NCBI GenBank assembly: GCA_039649115.1
Contig: JBBWZQ010000296.1
Location: 1 to 21,301 of the forward strand
Length of the DNA stretch: 21,301 nucleotides
Direction of reading: 5' to 3'
Origin: DATEJJ01 sp039649115
GTDB taxonomy: Bacteria; Actinomycetota; Actinomycetes; Mycobacteriales; Micromonosporaceae
The stretch's first letter is position 1; every line of letters begins with the position of its first letter. Below the pieces are notes generated by a model. That model saw nothing but the letters and a program-made list of their open reading frames with translations. It made no database searches and was not told where the DNA came from. Positions 6,396 to 13,152 of the stretch are shown here, one piece after another. A program made the position numbers and the translations under genes.

Positions 6396-7145
6396 ATGAC
6401 TACCCTCGGTGCCCTGCTCTCCGCCGCGGTCGCGACCGACCCGACCCGTCCCCTGGTGACCTACTACGACGACGGCACCGGGGAACGCGCCGAACTGTCC
6501 GGAGCCACCCTGGCCAACTGGGTCGCGAAGACGGCGAACCTGGTGGTCGACAGCGTCGGCGCGCAGCCGCAGGAGGTGGCACTGGTACGGGTACCGCCGC
6601 ACTGGCAGACCGCCGCGGTCCTGCTCGGCTGCTGGTCGGCGGGGCTGATCGTGACCACCGTGCCGTTGCCGTCGGGCGTCAGCGTGGCATTCCTCGGCAC
6701 GGATGTCCCGGACGCCGCGCCGGACCCCGCCGTGGCCGGTGAACGTTACGTGCTCGGGCTGCGGCCGCTGGGCATGCCGCTGCCACTGGACCAGATACCG
6801 GCCGGATGCGTGGACTTCAACAGCGAGGTACGCGGGCATGGCGACCGGTTCGTACCGATCGTTCCCGCGCGCGACAACATGCCCGCGGTGCCCGGGAGTA
6901 CCCATGGGGAACTGGTCGACCGGGCCGCCGCGCGCGCCGCGGAGCTGGGTATCGGCGCCGGCGACCGGGTCCTGGTGGACGCCGCCCGGTACCCGGACGA
7001 TCTGGACTGGCTGCTGGCCCCGCTCGCGGCCGGCGCCTCAATCGTCCTATGTGGACATCTCGACCCGGCTCGGCTGGCGGCGCGCGCCGCCGCCGAACGG
7101 GTCACCGTCACGCTGGCGGATCCTGGCTCTGCCAAAGGGCTTTAG
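6396..7145 (+). CDS. TIGR03089 family protein (truncated AMP-binding-like)
   Basis: A 249-residue protein of the conserved actinobacterial family TIGR03089, recognised by the start (DPTRPLVTYYDDGTGERAEL), then SGATLANWVAKTANLV and PPHWQTAAVLLGCWSAGL. The fold resembles the N-terminal part of adenylate-forming (acyl-CoA synthetase-like) enzymes. It lacks the YSSGTTGxPK loop and the C-terminal catalytic lysine domain, so it is unlikely to activate acids by itself. Function is not known. M. tuberculosis Rv3268 occupies the same neighbourhood. No ribosome binding site lies at normal spacing before the ATG; GGAGGG is about 20 nt away. TACACG sits at -13, an imperfect match to the leaderless pattern seen elsewhere here. 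The vapBC module starts 42 bp downstream. Confidence 0.9.
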   Translation: MTTLGALLSAAVATDPTRPLVTYYDDGTGERAELSGATLANWVAKTANLVVDSVGAQPQEVALVRVPPHWQTAAVLLGCWSAGLIVTTVPLPSGVSVAFLGTDVPDAAPDPAVAGERYVLGLRPLGMPLPLDQIPAGCVDFNSEVRGHGDRFVPIVPARDNMPAVPGSTHGELVDRAAARAAELGIGAGDRVLVDAARYPDDLDWLLAPLAAGASIVLCGHLDPARLAARAAAERVTVTLADPGSAKGL

Positions 7146-7161
7146 GAGACGGTGATGGGTT

Positions 7162-7177
7162 GTAGCACATGTGCTAC
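7162..7177. promoter_or_regulatory. 16-bp perfect palindrome, probable VapB operator
   Basis: GTAGCACATGTGCTAC is fully self-complementary. It lies 10 bp before the antitoxin start and overlaps the candidate -10 (7175-7180). Type II antitoxins autoregulate through such palindromes, so this is the likely VapBC repression site. Confidence 0.8.
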
Positions 7178-7180
7178 CGT
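7175..7180 (+). promoter_or_regulatory. -10 element for leaderless vapBC transcript
   Basis: TACCGT fits TANNNT and ends 7 nt before the GTG at 7188, so transcription would start at or next to the start codon. It overlaps the right end of the palindrome, which fits repression by occlusion. No clear -35 is seen. Confidence 0.6.
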
Positions 7181-7187
7181 TGGCAGG

Positions 7188-7436
7188 GTGAGTGCGGTCG
7201 GAGTTCGGGAGCTGCGGCAGAACGCAAGCGATCTGGTGCGCCGCGCCCAGGCCGGTGAGCATGTGACGATCACCGTGGCTGGCCGTCCGGCAGCCGTACT
7301 CGGACCGGTCAGCCCGCGCGCATGGCGGCATTGGCAGGACCTCGCGGAGATCTTCGCCCAACCTTCCGACGCGGCGTGGGTGGCGGACCGCAATCTCGTG
7401 GACAACTCCCTCGCCGATCCCTGGGAAGAGCGGTGA
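7188..7436 (+). CDS. vapB: Antitoxin, Phd/YefM type (VapB partner)
   Basis: An 82-residue antitoxin. The N-terminal DNA-binding and dimerisation fold of the Phd/YefM family is visible: VGVRELRQNASDLVRRAQAG, then EHVTITVAGRPAAVLGP (about 4-40). The Trp-, Asp- and Arg-rich C-terminus ending DPWEER should wrap and block the toxin. The GTG at 7188 is chosen because the family begins there and a -10 lies exactly 7 nt upstream. Starting earlier, at GTG 7152, would put the operator palindrome inside the gene. No proper ribosome binding site is present, which fits a leaderless mRNA. The stop overlaps the toxin start (GTGA), so the pair is translationally coupled, with antitoxin first as usual. Confidence 0.88.
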   Translation: MSAVGVRELRQNASDLVRRAQAGEHVTITVAGRPAAVLGPVSPRAWRHWQDLAEIFAQPSDAAWVADRNLVDNSLADPWEER

Positions 7437-7816
7437 GCCGCGGCATCCTGGACACCAGCGTCCTGATCGCCACCGACGTTGCGCCGATCCCTGGGGAACT
7501 TGCCATCAGCATTGCGAGCATCGCGGAACTGCACTTCGGCGTCCTGGTCGCCAGAACTCCGCAGATCCGGGCGAGCCGGCTGCGCCGGCTCAGCGGCCTG
7601 CAGCGACGATTTGATCCGCTACCGGTGGATGAGGCGGTCGCTGACAGCTACGGAACTCTTGCGGCGCGAGTGGTCGAGGCCGGACGCCAGCCGCGGCCCA
7701 GGATCGTGGACCTGTTGATCGCCGCCACCGCTCATGCGCACAACGCCGCCGTGTACACGCGCAACGCCGACGACCTTGCCGGGCTCGACGACCTGATCTC
7801 GATCGTCACGGTCTGA
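7433..7816 (+). CDS. vapC: PIN-domain ribonuclease toxin VapC
   Basis: A 127-residue PIN-domain endoribonuclease toxin. VapC proteins cleave tRNA or rRNA in a Mg2+-dependent way; the target here is unknown. The acidic catalytic set is intact: Asp7 (GILDTSVLIA), Glu32 (SIAELHFGVL), Asp93 (RIVDLLIAATA) and Asp113/Asp114 after TRN (YTRNADDLAGL). So the toxin looks functional rather than decayed. The GTG at 7433 overlaps the antitoxin stop by 4 nt, and GGGAAGAG (from about 7422) provides the ribosome binding site. The 3' end overlaps the convergent acetoacetyl-CoA synthetase by 11 nt. Such modules move by horizontal transfer, but composition does not obviously differ from the neighbours. Confidence 0.92.
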   Translation: MSRGILDTSVLIATDVAPIPGELAISIASIAELHFGVLVARTPQIRASRLRRLSGLQRRFDPLPVDEAVADSYGTLAARVVEAGRQPRPRIVDLLIAATAHAHNAAVYTRNADDLAGLDDLISIVTV

Positions 7817-9782
7817 TACCGGCGCGCCGGCTGGCGAACTCCTCGAAGGCGGCCAGGGACTCCGGGTTGGCCAGCGCGCCCCTGGCCGCCGCCGCCTCGG
7901 CCGGGGTGCCGGTGAGGATCTTCTTGACCGGTACCTCCAGCTTCTTCGCCGACAGCGTCCGGGGTACCGCCCGCACCTGGTGGATCTCGTCGGGTACGTG
8001 CCGGGGCGACAGGGCCGAGCGCAGCTCCCGCACGATCGTGGAACGCAGCCCGTCGTCCAGGGACAGCCCCTCGGCGAGCACCACGAACAGCAGCAGCTCC
8101 CCGGCGCCACCTGCGGCGTCTTCGAGGTGGACGACGACGGAGTCGAGCACCTCGGGCAGGCCCTCCACGACCGAGTAGAACTCGGCGGTGCCCAGCCGTA
8201 CCCCACCGCGGTTCAGGGTCGCGTCCGACCGGCCGGTGATCACGCAGGTACCGCGGGAGGTGATCGTGATCCAGTCACCGTGCCGCCACACGCCCGGGTA
8301 CACGTCGAAGTAGGCCTCCCGGTACCGGGAGCCGTCCGGGTCGTTCCAGAAGCCCACCGGCATGCTCGGCATCGGCGCGGTGATCACCAGCTCGCCGAGC
8401 TGGTCGATCACGGGCTTGCCGGCGCCGTCGAACGCCTCCACCCGGGCACCGAGCATCCGGCACGCGATCTCCCCCTGGTACACCGGCAGCAGCGGCGAAC
8501 TGCCCACGAACCCGGTGCACACGTCGGTGCCGCCGGACAGCGAGCCGAGCTGCAGCCGGCCGTTCACCGCCTCGTACACCCAGCTGAAGCCCTCCGGCGG
8601 CAGCGGCGCACCGGTCGAGCCCAGGCCGCGCACGGCGGACAGGTCGGCGATCTCCCGCGGCACGATGCCCGCCTTGCGGCAGGACAGCAGGAACGGTGCG
8701 GAGGTGCCGAAGTAGGTGACGCCCAGCTCGCCCGCCAGGCGCCACAGTGCGCCCAGGTCGGGCGCCGCCGGGTTGCCGTCGAACAGCACGATCGCGGCGC
8801 CCACGGCCGGACCCGATGCCAAGAAGTTCCACATCATCCAGCCGGTGGTGGTGAACCAGAAGAACCGGTCGCCCGGGCCCAGGTCATGGTGCAGCGCCAG
8901 CGCCTTGAGGTGCTCCAGCAGGATGCCGCCGTGCCCGTGCACGATCGGCTTGGGCAGACCGGTGGTGCCGGATGAATAGAGGATGTACAGCGGGTGGTCA
9001 AAGGGTAGCGGGGCGAAGGCCAGCGGCTCGTCGGTGGGGGCCGCCAGCTCCGACCAGGGCATGATGCCGCCGGGCCACTCGGCGAACTCGTCCAGATAGG
9101 ACAGACCGACAGTGTGTACGAGCGAGGGCAGCGCTTCCCGGATCGCCGCCACCTCGGCACGCCGGTCGACCGGCCTGTCGCCGTACCGGTACCCGTCGAC
9201 CGCGACCAGTACGGTCGGTCCGGCCTGCCGCCACCGGTCGGTCACGCTGCGGGTGCCGAATTCGGGTGCGCAGGAGGAGAAGATCGCGCCAAGGCTCGCG
9301 CAGGCCAGCATGAGCACGTAGGTCTCCGGGATGTTGGGCGCATACGCGGCAACCCGGTCGCCCCGCCCCACGCCCAGGCGGCCCAGCCCGGCCCGCACCC
9401 GGCGTACCTGCTCCCGCAGGTCCGATGCGGACAGTACGACCGGCTCGCGGGTCTGCGAGTACCCGAACACCACCGGATCCGCACCGGCCAGCCCCGGCGT
9501 GCGCAGCACGTGCTCCGCGTAGTTGAGCGTGGCACCGGGGAACCAGCGCGCACCCGGCATCACCACCTCGGGCAGCGCCTGCGCCGGCGCCGCGTGCGCG
9601 ATCACCTCGAAGTAGTCCCAGACGGCACGCCAGAAGACCGGCACGTCATCCACGGACCACCGCCAGAGCTCCTGGTAGTCGGCGAAGACCAGGCCCCGCT
9701 CGCGCTCCAGGTAGCGCAGGAAGTCCCCGATCCTGGTCGTTTCCCGGACATCGGCCGGCGGCCGCCACAGCACGTCACCCAC
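7806..9782 (-). CDS. aacS: Acetoacetyl-CoA synthetase
   Basis: A 658-residue cytosolic adenylate-forming ligase that activates acetoacetate to acetoacetyl-CoA with ATP and CoA, recovering ketone-body or polyester carbon. Length and motifs fit the acetoacetate-CoA ligase family: N-terminal domain with FPGATLNYAE (81-90), P-loop YSSGTTGLPKP (269-279), TTTGWMMWNFL (311-321), SGGTDVCTGFVG (416-427), HGDWITITSRG (501-511), the hinge ITGRSDATLNRGGVRLG (515-531), and AKKLEVPVKK (612-621) carrying the catalytic lysine. The GTG at 9782 has no strong ribosome binding site. Upstream, the minus strand has TACCGT (9859 to 9854), a possible -10. It is divergent from the membrane-protein pair. Its 3' end overlaps vapC tail to tail. 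Acetate, propionate or other acyl substrates cannot be excluded. Confidence 0.9.
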   Translation of the reverse strand: MGDVLWRPPADVRETTRIGDFLRYLERERGLVFADYQELWRWSVDDVPVFWRAVWDYFEVIAHAAPAQALPEVVMPGARWFPGATLNYAEHVLRTPGLAGADPVVFGYSQTREPVVLSASDLREQVRRVRAGLGRLGVGRGDRVAAYAPNIPETYVLMLACASLGAIFSSCAPEFGTRSVTDRWRQAGPTVLVAVDGYRYGDRPVDRRAEVAAIREALPSLVHTVGLSYLDEFAEWPGGIMPWSELAAPTDEPLAFAPLPFDHPLYILYSSGTTGLPKPIVHGHGGILLEHLKALALHHDLGPGDRFFWFTTTGWMMWNFLASGPAVGAAIVLFDGNPAAPDLGALWRLAGELGVTYFGTSAPFLLSCRKAGIVPREIADLSAVRGLGSTGAPLPPEGFSWVYEAVNGRLQLGSLSGGTDVCTGFVGSSPLLPVYQGEIACRMLGARVEAFDGAGKPVIDQLGELVITAPMPSMPVGFWNDPDGSRYREAYFDVYPGVWRHGDWITITSRGTCVITGRSDATLNRGGVRLGTAEFYSVVEGLPEVLDSVVVHLEDAAGGAGELLLFVVLAEGLSLDDGLRSTIVRELRSALSPRHVPDEIHQVRAVPRTLSAKKLEVPVKKILTGTPAEAAAARGALANPESLAAFEEFASRRAGIRP

Positions 9783-9856
9783 GGTGAACCATCATGCAGC
9801 ACGACCCGCCCCGCTGGCCCCGGCCTCCGGTCTGTGCCTGAGGACAGAAGAGACGG

Positions 9857-9862
9857 TACGGT
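9857..9862 (+). promoter_or_regulatory. -10 element for leaderless membrane-protein gene
   Basis: TACGGT ends 7 nt before the ATG at 9870. It overlaps a minus-strand TACCGT (9859 to 9854) pointing at aacS, so the two divergent -10s share bases. Confidence 0.55.
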
Positions 9863-9869
9863 GCCCGGT

Positions 9870-10565
9870 ATGCGACACCTCGGAAGCCTCATCGCCGGCA
9901 TCGTCGCCGTACCCCTGGGCTGGCTGCTCCTCGCGTTCGGCCAGGCAGGTTCGGCGAAGGCCTTCGCCAACGTGACGAGCACCGGCACGTACCACACGCA
10001 TGACTTCATCCGCCCGCTGATCTTCCTGGCCGTGGCCGGGATCGTCATCGGGCTGATCGCCACCCTGCGCATCTCGCCGGTGGGCCCGCTGGTCGCCGGC
10101 GTGGTCTATGCCGGGAGCTATGTCGCGCTGCTCATCGCACCCAGGCGCGTGTTCGACGCGCTGAGCTACAACGTCAAGATCGCGCACCAGACCGCCGACC
10201 TTACCCTGCCGCTGACCACCGGCGCCTCCCTCGCCGTCGGGGCGGCGCTGCTGGTGGCGGTCGTCAGTGCGGACCGCTGGCGGCGCTGGCCACGCACGGG
10301 AGCCGACGCGGTGCCCGCCGAGGCCGAGGCGACCGAGTCGACCCTGACCGACGACACCCTGGCCGGCGGCGTCCCGTGGGAGGCGTTCCGCGGGACCGGT
10401 GCCACCACGACGGCCGGCGACACGTCGACGACCAGCGACCTGCCCACCCGCACCCCGACCGCGTGGCCGGCCCGGACCGGCCCGGACGAGACCACCGAGC
10501 CGGTACCGGCGAAGGGCCTCTCGCCCTGGGACACGCCGCTGCGCGGCACCAGCGCGAACCAGTAG
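9870..10565 (+). CDS. Small four-helix membrane protein with hydrophilic tail (paralogue 1)
   Basis: A 231-residue protein of unknown function. Hydrophobic segments lie at about 5-25, 47-67, 71-91 and 113-133, followed by DRWRRW and an acidic, Thr/Pro-rich tail (about 140-231) that is probably disordered and cytosolic. The gene downstream is a divergent paralogue: both start with RHLGS, share R-I/L-SP-x-GP before helix three, and have a WRR cluster after helix four. The ATG at 9870 is preferred because TACGGT (9857-9862) lies 7 nt upstream, giving a leaderless transcript. The in-frame GTG at 9861 would add three residues and has only a poor ribosome binding site. I see no family name I can defend. 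Confidence 0.88.
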   Translation: MRHLGSLIAGIVAVPLGWLLLAFGQAGSAKAFANVTSTGTYHTHDFIRPLIFLAVAGIVIGLIATLRISPVGPLVAGVVYAGSYVALLIAPRRVFDALSYNVKIAHQTADLTLPLTTGASLAVGAALLVAVVSADRWRRWPRTGADAVPAEAEATESTLTDDTLAGGVPWEAFRGTGATTTAGDTSTTSDLPTRTPTAWPARTGPDETTEPVPAKGLSPWDTPLRGTSANQ

Positions 10566-10606
10566 CTCGAACCATTCGTGTGACCCGCGGGGTTGCGTCG
10601 ACGGGG

Positions 10607-10612
10607 TACGTT
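10607..10612 (+). promoter_or_regulatory. -10 element for leaderless second membrane-protein gene
   Basis: TACGTT ends 7 nt before the ATG at 10620. The geometry is the same as before the gene at 9870 and before vapB. It implies that the second paralogue has its own promoter in the 54-bp gap. Confidence 0.55.
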
Positions 10613-10619
10613 CCGGTCG

Positions 10620-11618
10620 ATGTCCAGCCCCGCGGGAGGCACCGTGCGCCACCTGGGTTCGATCGTTCTGTCCGCCGTGCTCGCGCCCGTCATCTACGTA
10701 CTGACCGGCATCGGCCTCATCAAGCTCCTCACGCAGTATGAGCGCTTCGATACCCGCGTCACGGTCTCGATGCTGGTCGGGCTGGCGGCGCTGCTCGCCG
10801 CCGGCGGCCTGTACGCCCTCCTGACGCAGGCGCGGTTGTCCCCGGCCGGCCCGGTCCTCGCGGGGCTCGCGTTCCTCGGCACGGGGCTGTGGGCGTCGTC
10901 GAGCCTCAGCGTCATGTCGAAGCTGCCGAGGTCGGTCCTCGGTGTGCAGGGCGCGGCGCAGCAACCGCTGCTCGGGATCACCGTCCTGCTGGCGGTACCG
11001 CTCCTGCTGACCGCGCTCTCGCCACGCCGCTGGCGCCGGTACGCGCAGCCGCGTCCGGCTCAGGTTCCCGCGCTCGCGTACCCGGGTTACCCGGCCCCGC
11101 CCGGCCTCGGGTATCCGGCGCCCGGCGCGCTCGCACCGACCAGTGCGGCGCCCGCCTCACCCGCACCGACCAGCGCGCCGCCGGCCTCGGGATCGTACGC
11201 ACCGGCCCCGCCCATGCCCGCGCCGGCCGCTCACGGCCAGCCGGCCTATGCGCAATCCGCCTTCGGCCAGTCACCGGACTTCGGGCCGGCCCCCGCTCTC
11301 GACCAGCCACGCAGTACTGGACAGCCACCCAGCACCGGGCAGCCGCCCGGCTTCGGCCAGCCGCCGAGTCTCAGCGCGCCGCCGCCGAGTCTCAGCGCGC
11401 CACCGAGCTTCGGCACGCCACCGAGCTTCGGCCAGCCGACGGCCGGCTACCCGCCGCCACCGGCGCCGCTCTGGCCGCCGTCCCCGGCGCCGGACCCCAT
11501 GGCCGCGCCGCCGACCGCGCCGCCCGCGGCCCCGTGGGGCGGCGAGATCACTCCCGACGCACCGACCCAGCGCATGTCAGATCCGCCCAGCGACCCGGAC
11601 ATGACCACCCGGCTGTAA
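10620..11618 (+). CDS. Small four-helix membrane protein with long Pro-rich tail (paralogue 2)
   Basis: A 332-residue protein, paralogous in its first about 140 residues to the preceding gene. Helices lie at about 12-36, 48-70, 74-96 and 116-134, then PRRWRRY. Residues 142-332 form a Pro/Ala/Ser/Gly tail. It has YPGYPAPPGLGYPAPG early, QPPSTGQPPGFGQPP and repeated SLSAPP/SFGTPP units later, and it ends in an acidic TQRMSDPPSDPDMTTRL-type segment. The tail resembles in style, but not in sequence, the tail of the protein encoded at 307-1554, which also ends in a charged segment with TQ. The ATG at 10620 fits a leaderless start behind TACGTT. Function is unknown. The tail may bind partners at the membrane or form condensates, which is inference only. 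Confidence 0.88.
   Translation: MSSPAGGTVRHLGSIVLSAVLAPVIYVLTGIGLIKLLTQYERFDTRVTVSMLVGLAALLAAGGLYALLTQARLSPAGPVLAGLAFLGTGLWASSSLSVMSKLPRSVLGVQGAAQQPLLGITVLLAVPLLLTALSPRRWRRYAQPRPAQVPALAYPGYPAPPGLGYPAPGALAPTSAAPASPAPTSAPPASGSYAPAPPMPAPAAHGQPAYAQSAFGQSPDFGPAPALDQPRSTGQPPSTGQPPGFGQPPSLSAPPPSLSAPPSFGTPPSFGQPTAGYPPPPAPLWPPSPAPDPMAAPPTAPPAAPWGGEITPDAPTQRMSDPPSDPDMTTRL
11361..11432. repeat. Short direct repeats in Pro-rich tail
   Basis: CCGCCGAGTCTCAGCGCGCC occurs at 11361-11380 and 11382-11401. CACCGAGCTTCGGC occurs at 11401-11414 and 11419-11432. All are in register with codons for PPSLSAP and PPSFG units. Confidence 0.85.
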
Positions 11619-11647
11619 CCCCGTCAGCCTCGTACCGGTGTCCATCC

Positions 11648-11709
11648 GGATCGGCGGCGATCCTGGAAGCCAGGTCGTCAAGCGTGACGACGGCGGGCAT
11701 GTGCCTGCC
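11648..11709. terminator. Cluster of three hairpins between convergent genes
   Basis: GGATCG-GCGG-CGATCC (11648-11663), GTCGTCA-AGCG-TGACGAC (11674-11691), and a near-perfect GGCGGGCA/TGCCTGCC stem (11692-11709). All lie in the 128-bp gap between the stops at 11618 (plus) and 11747 (minus). They probably form a bidirectional terminator without T-tracts. Confidence 0.6.
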
Positions 11710-11746
11710 GACGGGTCTCCGCGCTCATCCGGCGACCGTATCGGAC

Positions 11747-12901
11747 CTATCCGTTGAGCATCTGCCGCGCGACGACGATGCGTTGCACCTGGTTCGTACC
11801 CTCGTAGATCTGAGTGATCTTTGCGTCCCGCATCATCCGCTCGAGCGGGTAGTCCTTCGTATACCCGTACCCGCCGAGCAGCTGGACCGCGTCCGTGGTG
11901 ATCTGCATGGCGGTGTCGGAGGCGAAGCACTTCGCCGATGCACCGAAGAACGTCAGGTCCTCGTCACCCCGCTCGGACCGGGCCGCGGCCGCGTACGTGA
12001 GCTGCCGCGCCGCCTCCAGCTTCATGCCCATGTCGGCCAGCATGAACTGGATGCCCTGGAAGTCCGCCACGCGCCGGCCGAACTGGCGCCGCTCCTGCAC
12101 GTACCCCATCGCGTAGTCCAGGGCGCCCTGGGCCACGCCCACTGCCTGCGCGGCGATGGTGACCCGGGTGTGGTCCAGCGTGCGCATCGCGAGCCGGAAG
12201 CCTTCGCCCGGGTCGCCGACCATCCGGGACGCGGGTACCCGGACGCCGTCGAGGTAGACCTCCCGGGTGGGCGAGCCCTTGATGCCGAGCTTCTTCTCCG
12301 GCGCGCCGAAGCTCACGCCGGGATCGGACCTCTCCACGACGAACGCGGAGATCCCGCGCGTGCCGGCGCCGGGCGAGGTCACCGCGAAGACGGTGTAGTA
12401 GTCGGACACACCGGCATTGGTGATCCACCGCTTGACCCCGTTGATCACGTACTCGTCGCCGTCCGGTACCGCCCGCGTGGTCATCGCCGCCGCGTCGCTG
12501 CCCGCCTCCGGTTCGGACAGACAGTACGAGAACATCGCCTCGCCGGCCGCCACCGGCGCCAGGTAGCGGCGCTTCACCTCGTCCGAGCCGCCCAGCAGCA
12601 GGGGCATCGTGCCCAGCTTGTTGACGGCGGGGATCAGCGAGGAGGCCACACACACCCTGGCCACCTCCTCGATCACGATGGCCGTGGCGAGCGCGTCGGC
12701 ACCGGCACCGCCATACTCGACTGGTATGTGCGGGGCGTGGAAGTCGCAGGCGCGCAATGCGTCGTAGGAGGCCTGGGGGAACTCGCCGGTCTCGTCGGCG
12801 GCGGCCGCGTTCGGCGCCACCTTGCCCTCGCACACCGCGCGAACCGCCTCCCGGACCGCCTCGTGCTCCTCCGGCAGCCGGTACACATCGAACTTGCTCA
12901 T
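11747..12901 (-). CDS. Acyl-CoA dehydrogenase (FadE25-like)
   Basis: A 384-residue FAD-dependent acyl-CoA dehydrogenase that oxidises acyl-CoA to the trans-2-enoyl-CoA, passing electrons to electron-transfer flavoprotein. All three domains are present: an N-terminal helical domain; a middle beta domain with CLSEPEAGSD (127-136) and WITNAG (159-164); and a C-terminal domain with RRQFGRRVADFQ (271-282), LLGGYGYTKDYPLERMMRD (341-359) and IYEGTNQVQR (365-374). Glu367 is the expected catalytic base of short/medium-chain type enzymes. The ATG at 12901 has GGAAAGG 5 nt upstream (12907-12913). Chain length preference cannot be read off. In M. tuberculosis fadE25 (Rv3274c) sits next to purE-purK, so this is the likely orthologue, here separated from purE by two genes. 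Confidence 0.95.
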   Translation of the reverse strand: MSKFDVYRLPEEHEAVREAVRAVCEGKVAPNAAAADETGEFPQASYDALRACDFHAPHIPVEYGGAGADALATAIVIEEVARVCVASSLIPAVNKLGTMPLLLGGSDEVKRRYLAPVAAGEAMFSYCLSEPEAGSDAAAMTTRAVPDGDEYVINGVKRWITNAGVSDYYTVFAVTSPGAGTRGISAFVVERSDPGVSFGAPEKKLGIKGSPTREVYLDGVRVPASRMVGDPGEGFRLAMRTLDHTRVTIAAQAVGVAQGALDYAMGYVQERRQFGRRVADFQGIQFMLADMGMKLEAARQLTYAAAARSERGDEDLTFFGASAKCFASDTAMQITTDAVQLLGGYGYTKDYPLERMMRDAKITQIYEGTNQVQRIVVARQMLNG

Positions 12902-12949
12902 TATGGCCTTTCCACCCTGCCGGTCGCGCCAGGAGCGCCCGCCAACGCG

Positions 12950-12978
12950 AGCCTACCGATGGGTAACCTAATCGTGAG
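12950..12978 (-). promoter_or_regulatory. Candidate promoter of acyl-CoA dehydrogenase
   Basis: On the minus strand CTCACG (12978 to 12973) is followed after 17 bp by TAGGCT (12955 to 12950). The -10 fits TANNNT; the -35 matches four of six of TTGACG. Transcription would begin near 12943, giving a leader of about 42 nt that contains the ribosome binding site. Confidence 0.5.
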
Positions 12979-12999
12979 TACCCACTCGGTCCGGTTACC
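12962..12999. promoter_or_regulatory. Inverted repeat in divergent promoter region
   Basis: GGTAACC (12962-12968) and GGTTACC (12993-12999) are exact reverse complements 24 bp apart, about three helical turns centre to centre. They enclose the -35 of the minus promoter and lie just before a plus-strand TATCCT. This suits an operator controlling both genes, but it is unproven. Confidence 0.4.
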
Positions 13000-13152
13000 G
13001 ACTATCCTCGCCGAGTCGCCATGGAAACGGACTATGGCGTGCGGCACGGCCCGGGGCACCGGCGCCCGAGCACAACCACATAAGTACGACGCAGCCCCGG
13101 CCCCCTTCCCCCCGGCGCCGCCCCGCGGCAACCTGTGCGAGCGGAGACCAGC

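Larger units (their letters stand above)
12902..13152. other. Divergent intergenic region (acyl-CoA dehydrogenase / UDP-glucose dehydrogenase)
   Basis: 251 bp without a gene. It contains the minus-strand promoter candidate (12950-12978), an inverted repeat GGTAACC/GGTTACC (12962-12968, 12993-12999), and a plus-strand TATCCT (13003-13008) that could be a -10 for the dehydrogenase gene with a leader of about 137 nt. Confidence 0.55.

Noticed and set aside
7152..7187. An earlier GTG start for the antitoxin
   Set aside because: It would place the palindromic operator inside the gene and add residues not seen in Phd-type antitoxins.
7980..8975. A 331-codon plus-strand frame opposite aacS
   Set aside because: His/Gln/Arg-rich antisense shadow of a complete acetoacetyl-CoA synthetase.
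13135..13152. GTG at 13135 as the UDP-glucose dehydrogenase start
   Set aside because: GGAGA is correctly spaced for GTG at 13153, and the extra six residues are not needed for the fold.
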